Source of the DNA: Anarhynchus alexandrinus
Lineage: Eukaryota > Chordata > Aves > Charadriiformes > Charadriidae
Assembly: GCA_008711295.1 (NCBI GenBank)
Contig: VUYV01000122.1
Coordinates: forward strand, 1,323,264-1,387,263
Length of the DNA: 64,000 nucleotides
Reading direction: 5' to 3'
Shown piece by piece: positions 38,666-52,277 of this stretch. Made by a program: the position numbers and the translations under genes. The notes below the pieces were generated by a model. It worked only from the letters and a program-made list of their open reading frames with translations. It was not told the DNA's origin and made no database searches. Position 1 is the first letter of the stretch. Each line of letters starts with the position of its first letter.

Positions 38666-41329
38666 CTAACAGAATAAAAAAGTGTGTTTTATATTGGGGA
38701 AAAACGTACTCAAACTGAAACTTTGCTGAAATCTTTTACTTTTTCTTTCCATATCCATATGTAGTACAGCCAGTACCTCTCATCCACAGAGACTTCTTTC
38801 TTTTGCAATATAGCTGCTGTTTTGTATTTTGTGCTTGTTAATCTTACAATTAAACTTATTATAATGATAGTAAAACTAGCATGATAATAGTTCTCTTCCT
38901 AATGATTCAAAGCCTTGGAGAAATGCCGAGGATGCTTTACTGATGTCTTTGTGAATGCCTATTGTCCTCCTCAGCATGACGCAAGAATTCCTGGCTAGTA
39001 CAGCTTTCAAAGATACTAAATGAGTAAAAGATGTAGCATATGTTCAAATGTAAATGTTTTAATGGTCCCATTAACTCCTGTGGCCTTTACATGAGGTGGA
39101 GTTATGCCCCTTCACTGTTCCATGTGAGTAGATGTTTCGGTCCATGTGGGATAATATGATGGATTAAGAGCTATGCAAGTCTATTCTTTAACTGGAACTT
39201 GCTGAAATATCTGCTTTATTACTCAGCCACTGAATAACAGAAAACAAAATACGAGAGAATAATATTTGCTGTTCAGTGTACACATCTGTATTTTTCATCG
39301 ACTTGTATTGAATCTTACTATCTATTCACAGAAAAGGAAAATGCTACAGGTGTGTGCTGGCTGTGGACTGTTTTAAATATTGATGTGTTAAGCTCTTTAC
39401 AGCCAGCAATCCAGTGTGTAGACTGTCTTAGTTTGAATAGAGGCTCTAGGTAGCTGCTGTATGCCCTCAGTGTTTGGACTGGTTGTACACAGAATCTGAC
39501 ATAAATATTTACAGCACCTCTCAGTCAACCAATGCTTCTCATTTAGAAAAATAAAGTACTGTAACAGTAAGACCATACTCTTAACTCCTTCAAACAAAGT
39601 TCTGTCAAGTGGTAGTAGATAATTAAAATCAGAATTTATTATTTTATCTAATTTTTCTAATTCTTTTCCTACTTCGCCAACTAGTAATATGGAATAGCCA
39701 AGAGAAATAGGGGAAAAAAATTGCATTTAAATTGCTATCAAGTCACAAAAATAAGATTACCTCATCATTCAGTCACCTTGCTTGGATTTGGGGATATAAA
39801 TTGAAATGGGAAGATTAGATGCTTCAACTTTTTGCAGATTAAATTTTGCACAAGTGTTACAGCTGCTGTTTAATTTCATACTACTTATTACTTTCATATG
39901 GGTTGTCTCAAACAGTATTTTTCATTCTCTAGGGGAAAAAAAAGGCAGAAAAAGCTGATGAAAAGTGGGTATATAGGTTTACCCAATATAAGAAATTTGA
40001 ATTTATTTTCTTTTCCACAGAAGTAAAGATGATTTGTAATGCTGAGTTCCAAATTAGAGCAATTTATGACCAATCTTTCTCATTTTCATTACATGACAGA
40101 AGATCATTTAAAGTGGGAAAGCAAATAATTCCAGTGTCCAGATGTCCAGCGAGCAACAAAACAAAGCCAGTCTAGGATTTGCTTGGGTTTTTCAAGACTA
40201 CATAGTCTATACAAGATGTTCTATACATCTGAAAACCATCCAGAAACTTGGCTTATTACAGAATATGGTTACTGGTTTGTTACGTTTTAGAATACGTCAT
40301 TGGGTTCTATACCCTGTACTGCTTTCTACTTGATTTTGTTATACAAAGCCCTAATGAGAGTTGTAAGTTATTTTCCTTCTTGTTTTTCCTCCCTGTTTTT
40401 GCTAACAAATCCAGTTTTAGGCTGTTCATATGAGAAAGCTGAAAACTGCATAGGAGGGTTCTAAAATGGCACTGAGGTTCCTTAGTAACGTCTAACAGAA
40501 TGACCCTTAGTAGCTTTTAGAATCACCCTCTGGGCAGTGACACTAAAAAGGTCCCAAGATAGCTTGGGAATCAGGTACGCAATAGGATTGCAATAGGTAG
40601 TAGATTTAGATGTTTTCTTATATGGAGATATAGTATTAGTTACAGCATAATATGCTTTTCTTATTTAGCAAATAATGGTGAAATCTGTTCAGAAATATCT
40701 TGAGTATTTACAGATAGGAACTGTCAATGAGATTTGTTAGAATTTTAATTGTTGAGTATTATGCATGCGTTTAATTTATGATTGTAGATGTAGACAACTT
40801 CTCTTCATTTCAACAACTGCTTAACTGTACAGTGATGAAAGACATAAGTGGTTAATAAATGCAAAATAAAGGAATTCAAGCCTGGGCTTGAATAAAAGCA
40901 GCTGATGAAAGTCAAGTCAAGTCTGACTTTTCATGTAGCCCTTGGGAATTGCCCAATTATGTCATTCCAGAGTTCCATCCATCCCGGTCTCCTGGTTTCA
41001 ATGATGGCCAGTGGTGAATGTCCAGTGAAAGAGGGCAAGGCTGACAATATGAGGATCTTTCTCATGATACATTCCTCCATTTCCTAGGAATTAGCAATTT
41101 AGGAATTTCCTGAGATTAAAGCTATGTCAGAGCCATCTTGTTAACATCCTCTTGATGGAGTTTTTTCTGCAACTGTCTCTATTCTGTGGCAAAATCATCC
41201 ACAGTTTTGAATACGTGGTATAAGTCATACTCTTTTTACTTGTATTAAGCCTATTTCTTGCTATTGTTTTAGTCTACTACCTGAGAATTTAATTGGGTAA
41301 GTAACACTTTACTCAGCTAATCACCCCTT

Positions 41330-42060
41330 CGTGATTTTCTTACACCTTGGACAACCTTCCTTCCCTCTCCTCCTCCAAGCTAAAATGTCCCATTCTGTTC
41401 AATCTCTCTTTGGTAAGAGAGCGTACTGTGCCTACAATCTTCCTGTGACTTGCTCTGTAGAAGCAGTTGCCAGACATAGTATTCAAAATGTGGGCAACCA
41501 TAGATTCATACGGTGGCATGTTGTGGTTTTGTCCTCATTTTCTTTCTTGATATTTTCTAATATTGCCTTCTTGGTACTTAACACTATCAGTGTTTCAATA
41601 GAAAAATAGGCAATGCCTAAATGGAAATTGCTTATCTCTGTGTATTTGTGTACATACCTTAGGGGGAAAGGGAGGAAGGGGCTGTGTGTGCCTATAATAT
41701 GTAGGGAGTGGTTTTGTTTCTGCCACACATACATTCTTCTGCATTTATTGATACTGAATTCCATTTCCCATTTTACTACAGTGTGGTGTATGAGAATCTT
41801 CTGGAACTGTTAGCAATCTGTTCTAGCTTTGACTCTTCTGTTTAATTTTGCATCACCAAGGGTTTTGTCACATCATTATTCACCCATCCAGTCCTCTGTA
41901 AGCAAATCATAATGATGTTTTGTTTCCACTTAGTCCTGGAGTATCCCACTTTCCAAGACTGCTTTGTTTCTACCACAATACTATTTTTTCTGGGATTTTT
42001 TTTCTGCCTTCCACTGTTGTTTATCTGATTTGTCATGGTCTATTTGTGTGTATTTTGTAT
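41330..42060 (-). mobile_element. Ancient CR1/L3-like LINE fragment, about 0.7 kb (antisense)
   Basis: Several landmarks of an antisense CR1/L3 consensus occur in the right order: AAAATGTGGGCAACCATAGA, then TTTCTTTCTTGATATTTTC at about 41,540, then TACTGAATTCCATTTCCCAT (about 41,752), TTTAATTTTGCATCACC (about 41,840) and TTTTGTCACATCATTATTCA (about 41,864). The last part corresponds to the reverse-transcriptase catalytic region read backwards. All frames are broken. The age looks far greater than that of the CR1 pieces that follow at 42.2 kb. Confidence 0.55.
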
Positions 42061-42215
42061 TTAAACAATATTTTATTAATTTAAAAAAACATTTTTCCCA
42101 GGCTGTATGTTTGATATTATGCTTAATATTGTGATAGGTCTTCTGAGATATTGCAGTTTATAACAGTTAAATGACATATTTGTTTCTCTCATGGCACTTA
42201 ACCCACGCTTATTTT

Positions 42216-42420
42216 TCGCTATGAGGGTGGTGAGGCACTCAAACAATTTGCCCAGGGAAGCTGTGGAGGCCCCATCCCTGGAAGTGTTCAAGGCCAGGCT
42301 GGATGGGGCTTTGAGCAACCTGGTCTAGCGGGAGGTGTCCCTGCCCATGGCAGGGGGGTTGGAACTACATGATCTTCAAGGTCCCTTCCAACCTAAGCCG
42401 TTCTGTGATTCTATGATTTT
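42216..42420 (+). mobile_element. CR1 LINE 3' fragment, 5'-truncated
   Basis: The sequence begins at CTATGAGGGTGGTGAGGCAC and runs through the typical CR1 3' end (GGAAGTGTTCAAGGCCAG, GGTCTAGCGGGAGGTGTCC, GGTTGGAACTACATGATC, AAGGTCCCTTCCAACC). It ends in TTCTGTGATTCTATGATT, the short 3' repeat used by CR1 instead of poly-A. Only the C-terminal ORF2 end and 3' UTR survive, which is normal for CR1. It is the clearest diagnostic of a bird or other sauropsid in the window. Confidence 0.92.
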
Positions 42421-42432
42421 ATTTTATATTAC

Positions 42433-42600
42433 TACAGGCTTACCAGGGAAGTGGTCATGGCACCAAGCCTGTCAGAGTTCAAGGAGCGTCTGGATGACTG
42501 TCTTAGTCATACAATTTAGTTTTAGGTAGTCCTGCAAGGAGCAGGGAGTTGGACTCAATGATCCTTATGGGTCCCTTCCAACTTGAGATATTCTGTGTTT
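42433..42600 (+). mobile_element. Second CR1 3' fragment, different subfamily
   Basis: Immediately after the first element comes another CR1 3' end in the same orientation: TACCAGGGAAGTGGTCATGG, AGTTTTAGGTAGTCCTGCAA, GAGTTGGACTCAATGATC, GGGTCCCTTCCAACTTGAGA, TATTCTGTG. The wording differs from the first copy (TTTAGTTTTAGGTAG against GGTCTAGCGGGAG), so it is another subfamily and not a tandem duplication. Only about 12 bases separate the two. Confidence 0.88.
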
Positions 42601-45600
42601 TATTTGACTGAAGTTTTTTATGTAAGGCAGTGAAAAGGTATTATTTGGACTTCAGCAACACTATTTAGAAACGAAACATTTTAATTACTTACCAGTATTT
42701 TGAAGGGGGACCTGTTTGATCAAGAGTCAGCATTTTTAAAATGGGCAACTCCTTCATATCAAGGCTTGATAAACTACTGTGGTTCTACACCTTGCTTTCT
42801 CTAGAAATCCTTTCTCAATGTGTTTCAGTAATGTAGGAAAAAGATTATCTGTGATTTTTTTCCTTTGCTTCTCTAATAGTAGTTTTAAGTACATAAAATG
42901 CATTATATAACCTTATATAATTACTACTGGAGAAACAAAGAAAATATACTCTGTTTTGAAAGTATGAGAAGATATAACCTTAAAGAATGCTTTTATTTAC
43001 ATTAAGATATTGCAAATCACCTTATTTGGTTGATAATAAATTGTTGCTAGAACCTCTTTCCACTTTTACTTATTTTTCTCTTCAACTATTTTGCATATTT
43101 ATTAGCTTCTTATCAGAGATACTTTGAATATAATTTTAAAGTAGGAAAATAAATATTTTCCTACTTTTTCTATCATGATAGATGTAAAGGAGCACAATTT
43201 CTGCGTGGTGTACAGGGAGTTAGGCATGCAATTTCCATTAATAATGAACCATGCAGAAAATTTACCCTTGAGAGGTACATGTATAGGCATCACAAACATT
43301 AATCATTACAGTTGTGCAGCACTCCTGAACTACTTTCTTATCCAAAAATTGTAAGATATATAAGAATTTAATTTCACATTTAAACAGTTGGAATTTATCT
43401 GATTCATCTTATATACAGAAATGGCATTGACAAAGTCAGGAGGGCTATCTCCGCTGCCATATCTGCCATGGAGTTTAGTGGACAGACAGACCCTACCCCT
43501 CCCCTTACATAAGCAACTTGTTCAATACTGGTGTCTACTGTAAGATTTCATACGTGTGCTTTTCAAGCAAGTATTAAGCCTATTGTTTTTGCTGTCAGAA
43601 TGCAGGTCTGGTGGTTTATTAGGGAGCTTATAAAACTTAGATCTGTCACTTCATCTATAAACTACTTCTCTTCTCTCAGGAATTTGCTAGAATATGTCAC
43701 CACTTCCTATACCTCTATGTGAGTACAGGGGTGCTTGTTTCCTTCTCTCCTTATCTGACAAGCTAACCCTCTGCATAGTTAGGCAACAATCCTGTAAATA
43801 TTCATGTATATACTCCATGTAAGAAGTGTTAATAACTTCAATAAAATGCACAGTGATAATGTCGAGACTACATGTTAAAATTTGAAGGATTACAGCCTTG
43901 GGTTTTTTGTAGACCGGCAAGGTCTGTGAGAAAATCCTGTGACCTTGCTGGAAAATACACTTTTCTTCTGGTGACTCACATCTGTAGGTGTCCCTTTACT
44001 GGGCTCAAATGGAAAGAAAATATAACCAGCTTTTTTTTTTCAGTGAAAGTATCTCAAAACAGTTTGAAGACCTGGTTCCAAAAAGTAGCACATATTTTTC
44101 AAAATGTCTGCAGACTACGTTTGAAGCAAAGCTAGTATCTGCAGCGTCTGGAGTAGTAGCTAGAGCAATCTGAAATTAGTTTATGAAGGCATGTTCTTAT
44201 TCTGTATTAGTCTTGTTCTCTTTCCATAGGTAAAAGGAATATGAACACAAATAATCTTTTCTTTGAACCTGTATTAAAGAGTGGGTTTTCATTGCATTTT
44301 GTGTGGACTTGCATTAAACTTCAGTTCTGGCAGTCGTGAAAAGTGGGGCTTTTGAAAAAGCTTACCATTAATGTTAATATAACTTACTTTAATTATAACA
44401 TAAAAGTGTGGGGTTTTATACTTTACAACCTGTGCTGGTGGCATAACTTTTGATATCTTACTTACAAACTATGGATTCTGTATTAGACCTCATAGTTTGA
44501 TTGGTTGATATCTTGAAAGAGAATGAGGTTTCAGCTTTTTTTGAAAGTTTCACACAACTGGTAGGAAAATTCAAACAGAAACATAAGTATTTAAGAGTGG
44601 ATTTTTTTGCAACTGTAATTTATTTGGTGAAAAAACCTTTAAACTTTCTTAGGTGAGAAGGGTGCAACAATTTCCATAAGTGTCCTTGATTTTTAGGGGT
44701 ATCACTCAGTTTAGTCTTAAAGCTACCACTTTTCCTCACTATCTTTTATTCTCTAGCTTTTAGACTTTTACAGAATAGAAAGAAGAAAAAGGTATAAACA
44801 ATATGCTGGTTTTGAGTGCACCCCCTTCCTCTTACAATGTTGCTGCTTTCCCTCCAATTTGGGTTGGTTTTGTTGAGCTAGCTTGAATGAATCATGCAGT
44901 TGCTTGAAGCAGACAACATCAGTCTTTCTAGAGAAGAACTCCCTCAGGAAAAAAATCTTGATGAGATGAGTGGAACTGATATCAAACAATTCAGACTTGA
45001 CCTTAACCAGTACTTCTTTCCTGGCTAACCACTTTCTTCATACCACAAGAGCCAACATGTTTGGAATGAGTAATGCCATGTGAGTTCCTAAATTCTGAGC
45101 TTGCCATCACTGGAGAGTCAAGCAATAACAGCGACCTCCAGCTAGCATCGTTCTCAATTGCTCTGAGATTTATTTAGGAAAAATGACAAAATAACACTCT
45201 TTCTCTGATAGCAGACTAGTCCGAATACTGTACCTCCTATTTCAGTGAGTTACAGAACGCTACACATGCTCCAGTGAGTCTCAGTAAACAGAAGGGAGAA
45301 CTAAAAAAGACAGGCGAATAACATTTAGCAGTTTAACTGCCTATAATCTTACCACAGTTCTAACAGATGGCTTTCATAGTGTTACTGTGCATTGCTAAAA
45401 AGCTGGCATATAACCTCAGTGCAGTTAAATTCCAGTATTGCATTAAATACGTGTTATATTCACTATGTGGGAGTGTGTGTATAAACATATTACCTGCCTG
45501 GAAGATACATCATATGAAAAGTCAGCATTGACAATTCTTGTGATAACATCATAACTCTCTTGGTATTAAATACTCGTGTATCTTTTTAAGATGCTAGCAA

Positions 45601-48600
45601 GATTCCTGCCATCCATTTCTACAACTGCTTTTGGTTTCTTAACTGTGCACTAGCCTTCATGCCCCTGACCGTTATATCCCAAGACAGACTTCTTCCAGAC
45701 AAAGAAGACGAAAGAAATTTTTGAAGAGACCCTTCTTTGTACTAGCCATAATGTTCTTTGTATTTTTGCCTCCTGTAAGATGTGTAGTTTAGCACATAAA
45801 TGCTTAAATACAGGCCTATTGTCAGCAGCATGTGTTTTGTGGTCACTCAGTGGAGGAGAGGTGATAGTCCCGTGCAACAGTCAGGGAACAGCAGGGGCAG
45901 TTATGTACACGTCAGTGCAATCACACTGGTTACAGATGTCTAAAGTTTCCCGTAGGTGGAAGCTTTAACTTCTGTTATGGCTTCAAAAAAGGGAAATAAA
46001 GGAAACCAAAAGGCAATAGCTATCTACCTGTCCTATAAACAGAAAGGGAGAATATCTCATGCTGTAATACTGTATCTAGGACTGAGCAAACAAGACTAAG
46101 AAACATTGTGGGGGACATAGACAAAAGAAAAACAAATGGGGTGGATACGGAGTTTAGAAAGACACACTGCATTCTTGCTACGTTTNTAAATATGTATTTT
46201 TCTACTTTTTAATTATATGTATATGGGTTTGACTGAGACAACATAGGAGTTATCAGTGTATCTGTGTGGGGGGAAGCTTAGGAAATGGATAGGGGACTTC
46301 CAGCCCCTCTCTGTTGGATTTAAGAGGGGGGATTCAAACTTCTAAAACTGTAGCAGAAGAATCAAGGATAAACCTGAAGGATTCCCTTTCAAGAAATTGT
46401 AGTGGAAATGTCCCCCAGATTTTTGAAGTCTAGGTGCTTCTTTCCCCTGGCTTTACAGCAAGCCAGTCCTGGCAACCCTTCCTACAAAGCTGGCAGCCGT
46501 GTTGAGAGGCACTGTCACAGAATGTTACCTCTTCTGTAAACAGTTTCCAGTGGAACCAAAGCCACCCTGGCATTAGGCTGAGAAATCGCAACTCTGCTCT
46601 CTTTTAAAGGGCTAACTGAGGTTGTCTTGGGAAGACAATAATAATTTTCCGTTATTTTCTTTAAAACTGAAACTAGATTTCCAGTATTATATTCTGTTTC
46701 AAAAATTGGAGACTGAACTGAAGAGATAAAAAATGTCATGGTCAGGGAAAGTTGGCAGAAAAAATAAAGTCAAAGAGGGATTATGTGGGAGTTCAAACAC
46801 ACTGTAGAAACACCAAGAGAAAAACTGAAGAAGGAGATCATGACCACTGTTGCTGCTCACGTTGCCTTCCATTTATCTGTTTTCCTTTCTTATTTTCTTT
46901 TCAGAATTTCCCATTTAGTTTTTGAAGCACTAAATGCTTCTAAATGCCATCTTAATTTCAGTCCAGTGAATTTAATCGTAAGTAGCACCTAGTGAGTTGA
47001 AAAACAAGTACAGCCCCAAACCCAGTGCTAATACCATACCACTGGGGCCTGGTTTATGTGGAGAATTCATTGCATGAAGCTCAGCAAAGGATCAAGACTA
47101 AAATCATTAGTTTGGCTGACTTGAAGAATTTGGAAACTGATTCTGCAGCGACGCAATTTGTTATGAAGCCTGCCCTGTGAAATTGCACATTGACAGGGAG
47201 TAAATTTATGTGTAAGACTAGATAATTTTCAGATTACTGGGCCACTTGAATCAAAAAAATAATCTTTGTGAGAGAATTTGTAAGTCCAGTGAAATCACCA
47301 ATGAAAGAACGACTAGGAGATCCAACATCACACTTTTTTTATGTTGACGTTCTTAAAATGAAAAACTCACAATAGGTGAAAAACCTAAATCTAAAATAGG
47401 TAGGAATTCCTATTTTTTATTAATTTTAATTATTTCTGTGACTAGAAATGTCACTAAATAAAAAAGAGTATAACACATTGTACTGTATTTTGATCATGCG
47501 ATGAAAGTGCTGTAGCTGTGTGAGAAGGGCTGGCAAGGATTCATAGGAGGAAAAAAGGTAGGAATAAAGAGGAATAATGTATTCATCTATAGTTGAAAAT
47601 CATGTTTGATTATTTTTATAATTCAATTGTCCCAAATGTGAATTCTCACCTTTTGCCAACTCAATATCAGAGAGAAAATGAGAAGTATAGCTCCAAATAA
47701 AGAATAATGAAAAGAAAGCGTTCACCATTCCAAAAGGACTGGAAAACAGCAAGAATAAATCAGACAAATCAAGCATTGTGGTAACTGTTTTACAGTGTTA
47801 TGCTTCTTTACACCTATTATTAATTGAATGACAATTCTTATTTACGGTGGGATACCCAGGTAATTTGGATTCAAAATGAAAGATGCTTGTGGTAAAGGAG
47901 TTCAGGATATACTGCGGAGAGGTGGCTACTAATTTAAGGAATAACTTTTTGCTGGACTCAGAAAGCTATTTGCTCTTCCTTTCTGCCTTTCTGCCTGTCT
48001 TCCTTTCTGCCTGTCTTTCTCTCTGTCTGTCTTTCTTATTAAAAACTAGTAAGTGAATCTTAACTTCCACCCAGGATTTTAGCTGCCATGGTAGTTGAAA
48101 TCCCAAATCACACTGACATCCTGATCGCAGCAGAAGTGTCACAACAGGGGACCTTCGCTCAAAGGTTTGAAATTACTGACACACATTCTGGTGAACAAAT
48201 ATACCTGTGGTGACATTTATGAGTAGAATCTATTCAACATGAAAAATATCCAACTAAGTTAATAGTATGGCTGACAGAACTTGAATAGTAGTTTTAAGCC
48301 TGTGTGTCTTTGATTTCATTAGGCTTAAATCTTGAAGGATTTGCTAATCTGTAACATATTGTTTGAAGTTATCATAATTTTAGGTATTACATGAAGTGTT
48401 TCATTTAATGTTGCATGTGTACCAGTTGTACTTACTCTAGGCACCCTATACAGTCTATTGGTAAGAATTGTATGCATTCATAGAACATTAAGTTTGACTT
48501 TCAGCGTAATATACAGATAAGATAATCCTTTACTTGGCTGCATGATCATCATATTCCAGAGAACCTGCTATATAGGCAAGAATAAAACATTAAGTGTGGT

Positions 48601-51400
48601 TTGTAGTAAACCTACTATTAATCCATTTCTTTTCTTTCACAGTCTTGAAAAATAGCTATGCCTCTGCAAATCCTTTTGTTTCTTTTAACATTTTCTTTCT
48701 TTTGGATTTAGACTGTGTGTTGACTCTGCTGTTCACTCTGGATAACAGCTGTTCTCACTGAATTGGCTGTTTCGTTGTCATCCTTCTCTGCACAAGGATT
48801 TGTTTGCTATCTGTTTTCCTCTGGAGGCAGGGTCTTACTCATGATACTCCAAGAAGTTTTCATTTTGTGGATACTTCCTCCTATCTAGAATTTTCCTACA
48901 ACTGACGTGGCACTTTCTCTACTAGTTTTGCATATGAAAAGAAAATCAAGGAGAAGACAAATTTGCCTCAGTAAGTTTCTCTTCCATTGCAATTCACTGC
49001 TGAGGACTATGGCATGCCAACAACAAAGATCAGCAATATCAAGATTTTATGACCAGGTATAAATTTGTATCATTAAAATAAATTCAAACTTTGAGCAAAT
49101 GACTGGAATACTGAAATTGAGAAGCACTCAAAGATGAGTAGATATAATCTGTACACAGACTATTACACCGTTTAACAAAGGCGAAGCAGTAGATCAAGAT
49201 TTGACTGACAATGAAATCAGCTCTACCCTCTATTCCAGCAGACAAGTGATAACTTAGACTGTCAAAAACTGAAACAAAAACTGGAGGTGAGTTAATGATT
49301 TACGAAAAATGTATTTAAGAAGTTAGAAATAGTGTGTTAGGAGGCAAAAGGTCATAAGAAGAGGATCAATTTACAAACTTTAAATTTACAAATTTACAAA
49401 TTTTACAAAAAGGGGTATTCAGAAAGAAATATCACAAACCTAAAAGTAGCTTTATTCACTCATTAGTGATTTGATCATACAAAACCCTGAAAAGACCCAA
49501 AATATATTTTTAATTCAACTATAATCTCCATTTCAATATATAACTAAAAAAGTGAGAAATTCATCAGTAGCAGAGACAAATGCCTAAATATCTTAGAAGA
49601 AATACCTCATGAAAATATTAATTATTAAATAGGAAGAAAATCTAACAATTCCCCGAATTCCTTTTGGAAGTTATCACAGTAATATAGGGCTCAAAATTAC
49701 TTCAAAAGATTGTCTTAGTCTATTCAGTGACAAAAACTTAAGCATATCTAACCTTTCCCTGTGGTTTTTTTTTTCCAAGTTGTGAACCTGTCCTGGTTTT
49801 TCAACATTTATTGTTAGAAAATATTCCTCCCAATGTCCAACGTGCATCTTTGCTGTAATGAAAATTATTTCTTGTTGATGTTCCCAAGTTTTCTGGAAAA
49901 TGATTGACTATGAACCTGGGTACACTGCCATTCCTTTATTTGAAAGGAAGTCCTCCTCAAAGTCTTCTCTTTTGTGGACTGGACAACCACTGTGTTTTTC
50001 AGTCTTTATTCACAACCATATATTTTTAAGCCTACCCTCAATGAAGAATTTGCTCATTACTGAAAGCATATGCTAATCTCTATAGGCACTGAAATTATTT
50101 TAAATCTATTGCATAAGAACTAACATTTCCTTATGTCGTTTCTAATACTGTGGAATAATACATTGGAAATGGTTGTTTATTTAATGGGATTTTACAAGCT
50201 AGAAAATCTTCTTTAAGGCTGACATAGTCATCTGTTTTCTTAAGTCTAGGAAGAATAGGGCTTAAATTTAAAATACAGTAGAGATGAAAACGCTGAAAAG
50301 TAATTATAAAATATCTGAATTCCAATTCTGCAAATTTCCTGACTTTTACAATATTTTAAGCTTCTAGAAATTTGGAAAACAGGATTGCAATAGTCTTTTA
50401 TGCAGGAGGATCCTAAGAAAACTAACTCATTCTGGGATTTCCTTCATTTACCCCAAAGTATACTAGGTGTTTTGAAGTCAATGATATGGCAGCGCGTAAG
50501 TGAAAGTATTAATTCTGCATTCAGCACTTACTTTTTATACAACATGCAAGAAAACAGTAACAAAAAGTAAGGAGGACATGCATGGAGAGAGAATGAAGTT
50601 TGGCAAACCACAGGATACACAAACTGCTTAACTTCTAGGCATTTCCATTAATTGAATATTGATGCTGTGGCAAATGTCAAGCCTTACAGTACAAATTCAT
50701 GTCACTAGGCATTTTTGATCTCTCCCAAAATGTTTGACAAATTGTGGATATACTGGAAAATCTATTGATTATTTCTCCTTTGATCTTGCTTCATGTCTGC
50801 TACCTCTTTCCTAAAATGTTTCTGAAGCATGTGATTCCTACTTATTTTTTTATGAGTGCAGATTCAGCTGTATGTTGCAAATACAATTTTTTTTTTTTTT
50901 ACGCGGTGCTATGAATTTTTTGTTATATTGTTGACTTGTGAATTTATATTTTGGAATTTTGTCAGTTATGACATCCACTCTGTGCAGTTCTTGCAACACC
51001 TCATGTGCTATCTTCTGGAAAAGTCAAGAAAAATCCCCTTCTTCTGGAGGTGAGGTGCAAAGGGCATTTACAAGAGTCGGAAAGTGCCAAATGACATGCT
51101 GCAGGTTGGCAGGCTGCTTCTCCAATCCGGCTTCATTTGCTACTGCATCACTTGATCACCTTATACAGTGAATGGTAACCTGTATGTCTTATCACTCAGC
51201 CTTTAGTGGTGGCTGTAGTATTCCTGCAATAGTACATTACTAAGACATTTAGACATGTAAAGATTTGGTTTCTTTTCTGTATTTTTCTTTGTTATAGTTA
51301 TCACTGAGATGGTCGATTTGGACCCATTCCACTTTATGCTCTTCTCCTGATTTGTACTTTGTATAGGAAACATTTCTTTCGTCCTTTTGGTCAGAAGGAG
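42600..51400. other. AT-rich stretch without supported genes
   Basis: There is no recognisable exon or transposon. A TTTCTGCC/TGTC-type polypyrimidine microsatellite lies at about 47,970-48,036. A single undetermined base is at 46,186. From about 47.2 to 49.7 kb the plus strand becomes more A-rich, unlike the T-rich DNA on either side. Confidence 0.4.
47970..48036. repeat. Degenerate (TTTCTGCC/CTGT)n polypyrimidine repeat
   Basis: Units of the TTTCTGCC, CTGTC and TTTC type alternate over about 67 bases. It is a pyrimidine-only style microsatellite on the plus strand with no G except within CTGTC/CTGCC units. Confidence 0.75.
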
Positions 51401-51780
51401 GTGGTGTAATGTAAGCGGTTTATTCCACGGTGATCCCTAAAATGCTCCATGTCTTCATCACATCTGCAAATTTGTTCGGTATAGCACCCCAATGATTCTG
51501 TGCTTTTCCCAGAGTAATTACAGTTTTGGTCAACTTCCATAGCTTTTTGATACTCGGTGTTATCCCTGCAATGATGGTGTTTGCATTATGCGTTTCTCCC
51601 CCGCATCCTGTGGCTGCTGTGAGTGCAGCCGGCCTCACCTGACCCCTGGCCCACCGTGTCAGAGTTCTTGCCAAGCTGCATCTGTATTGCCTCGAAGGAG
51701 AGCTGTTGAATTGTGCACCTGCGCCTATTTTGAATATCTGAAGCCATTTTGCTGCTCCGGCAAATAGTACAGCATAAACT

Positions 51781-51840
51781 GAATCCCTTTTTTTTTTTTC
51801 CTTCCTGTTTTGTTTTTTTTTGTTTTTTGTTTTTTTTTAA
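51781..51840. repeat. T-rich low-complexity run
   Basis: About 60 bases are almost entirely T with occasional CC and G interruptions. It directly follows a patch of more GC-rich sequence (51,420-51,770). It could be the reverse-oriented poly-A tail of a retroposed sequence on its left, or a plain low-complexity tract. Confidence 0.7.
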
Positions 51841-52277
51841 ACAGAAATAATTCTAGAAATTGATCATTTTGTGCCTTTTTCGAGAAATGAGTCATACACT
51901 ACTGTACTGTATACTGTTGCATACAGTACTGAGTATACTGTTGACAGCTATTTGGGTGATGTAGTTCGAGATTCAGATTTTAGCTGCTCTCAACTTTGGT
52001 TGATGTAAGTGTCACCCCTCCTGCTCTTACCTGCCCATTGGTAGAATTCTGTGTAATCTCAGCCCTACCTGGCTTTCTGGCTGCGCCTCTGCCATGTCCT
52101 CTCGACTCTACAAGTCTCCAGAAGGATGTCAGTCTTCAGAGTTGTCTGTGTATCGGGACTGAATTATATTTCTTGCCAAATAGTGTCTCCCTGTATTCAG
52201 CTGTTTCTGCAATGTTTGCTTATGTACCTTCTTATTTGTAGGTAGGAACTTGTTTTCTTTCAATTCTATAGAGATCC

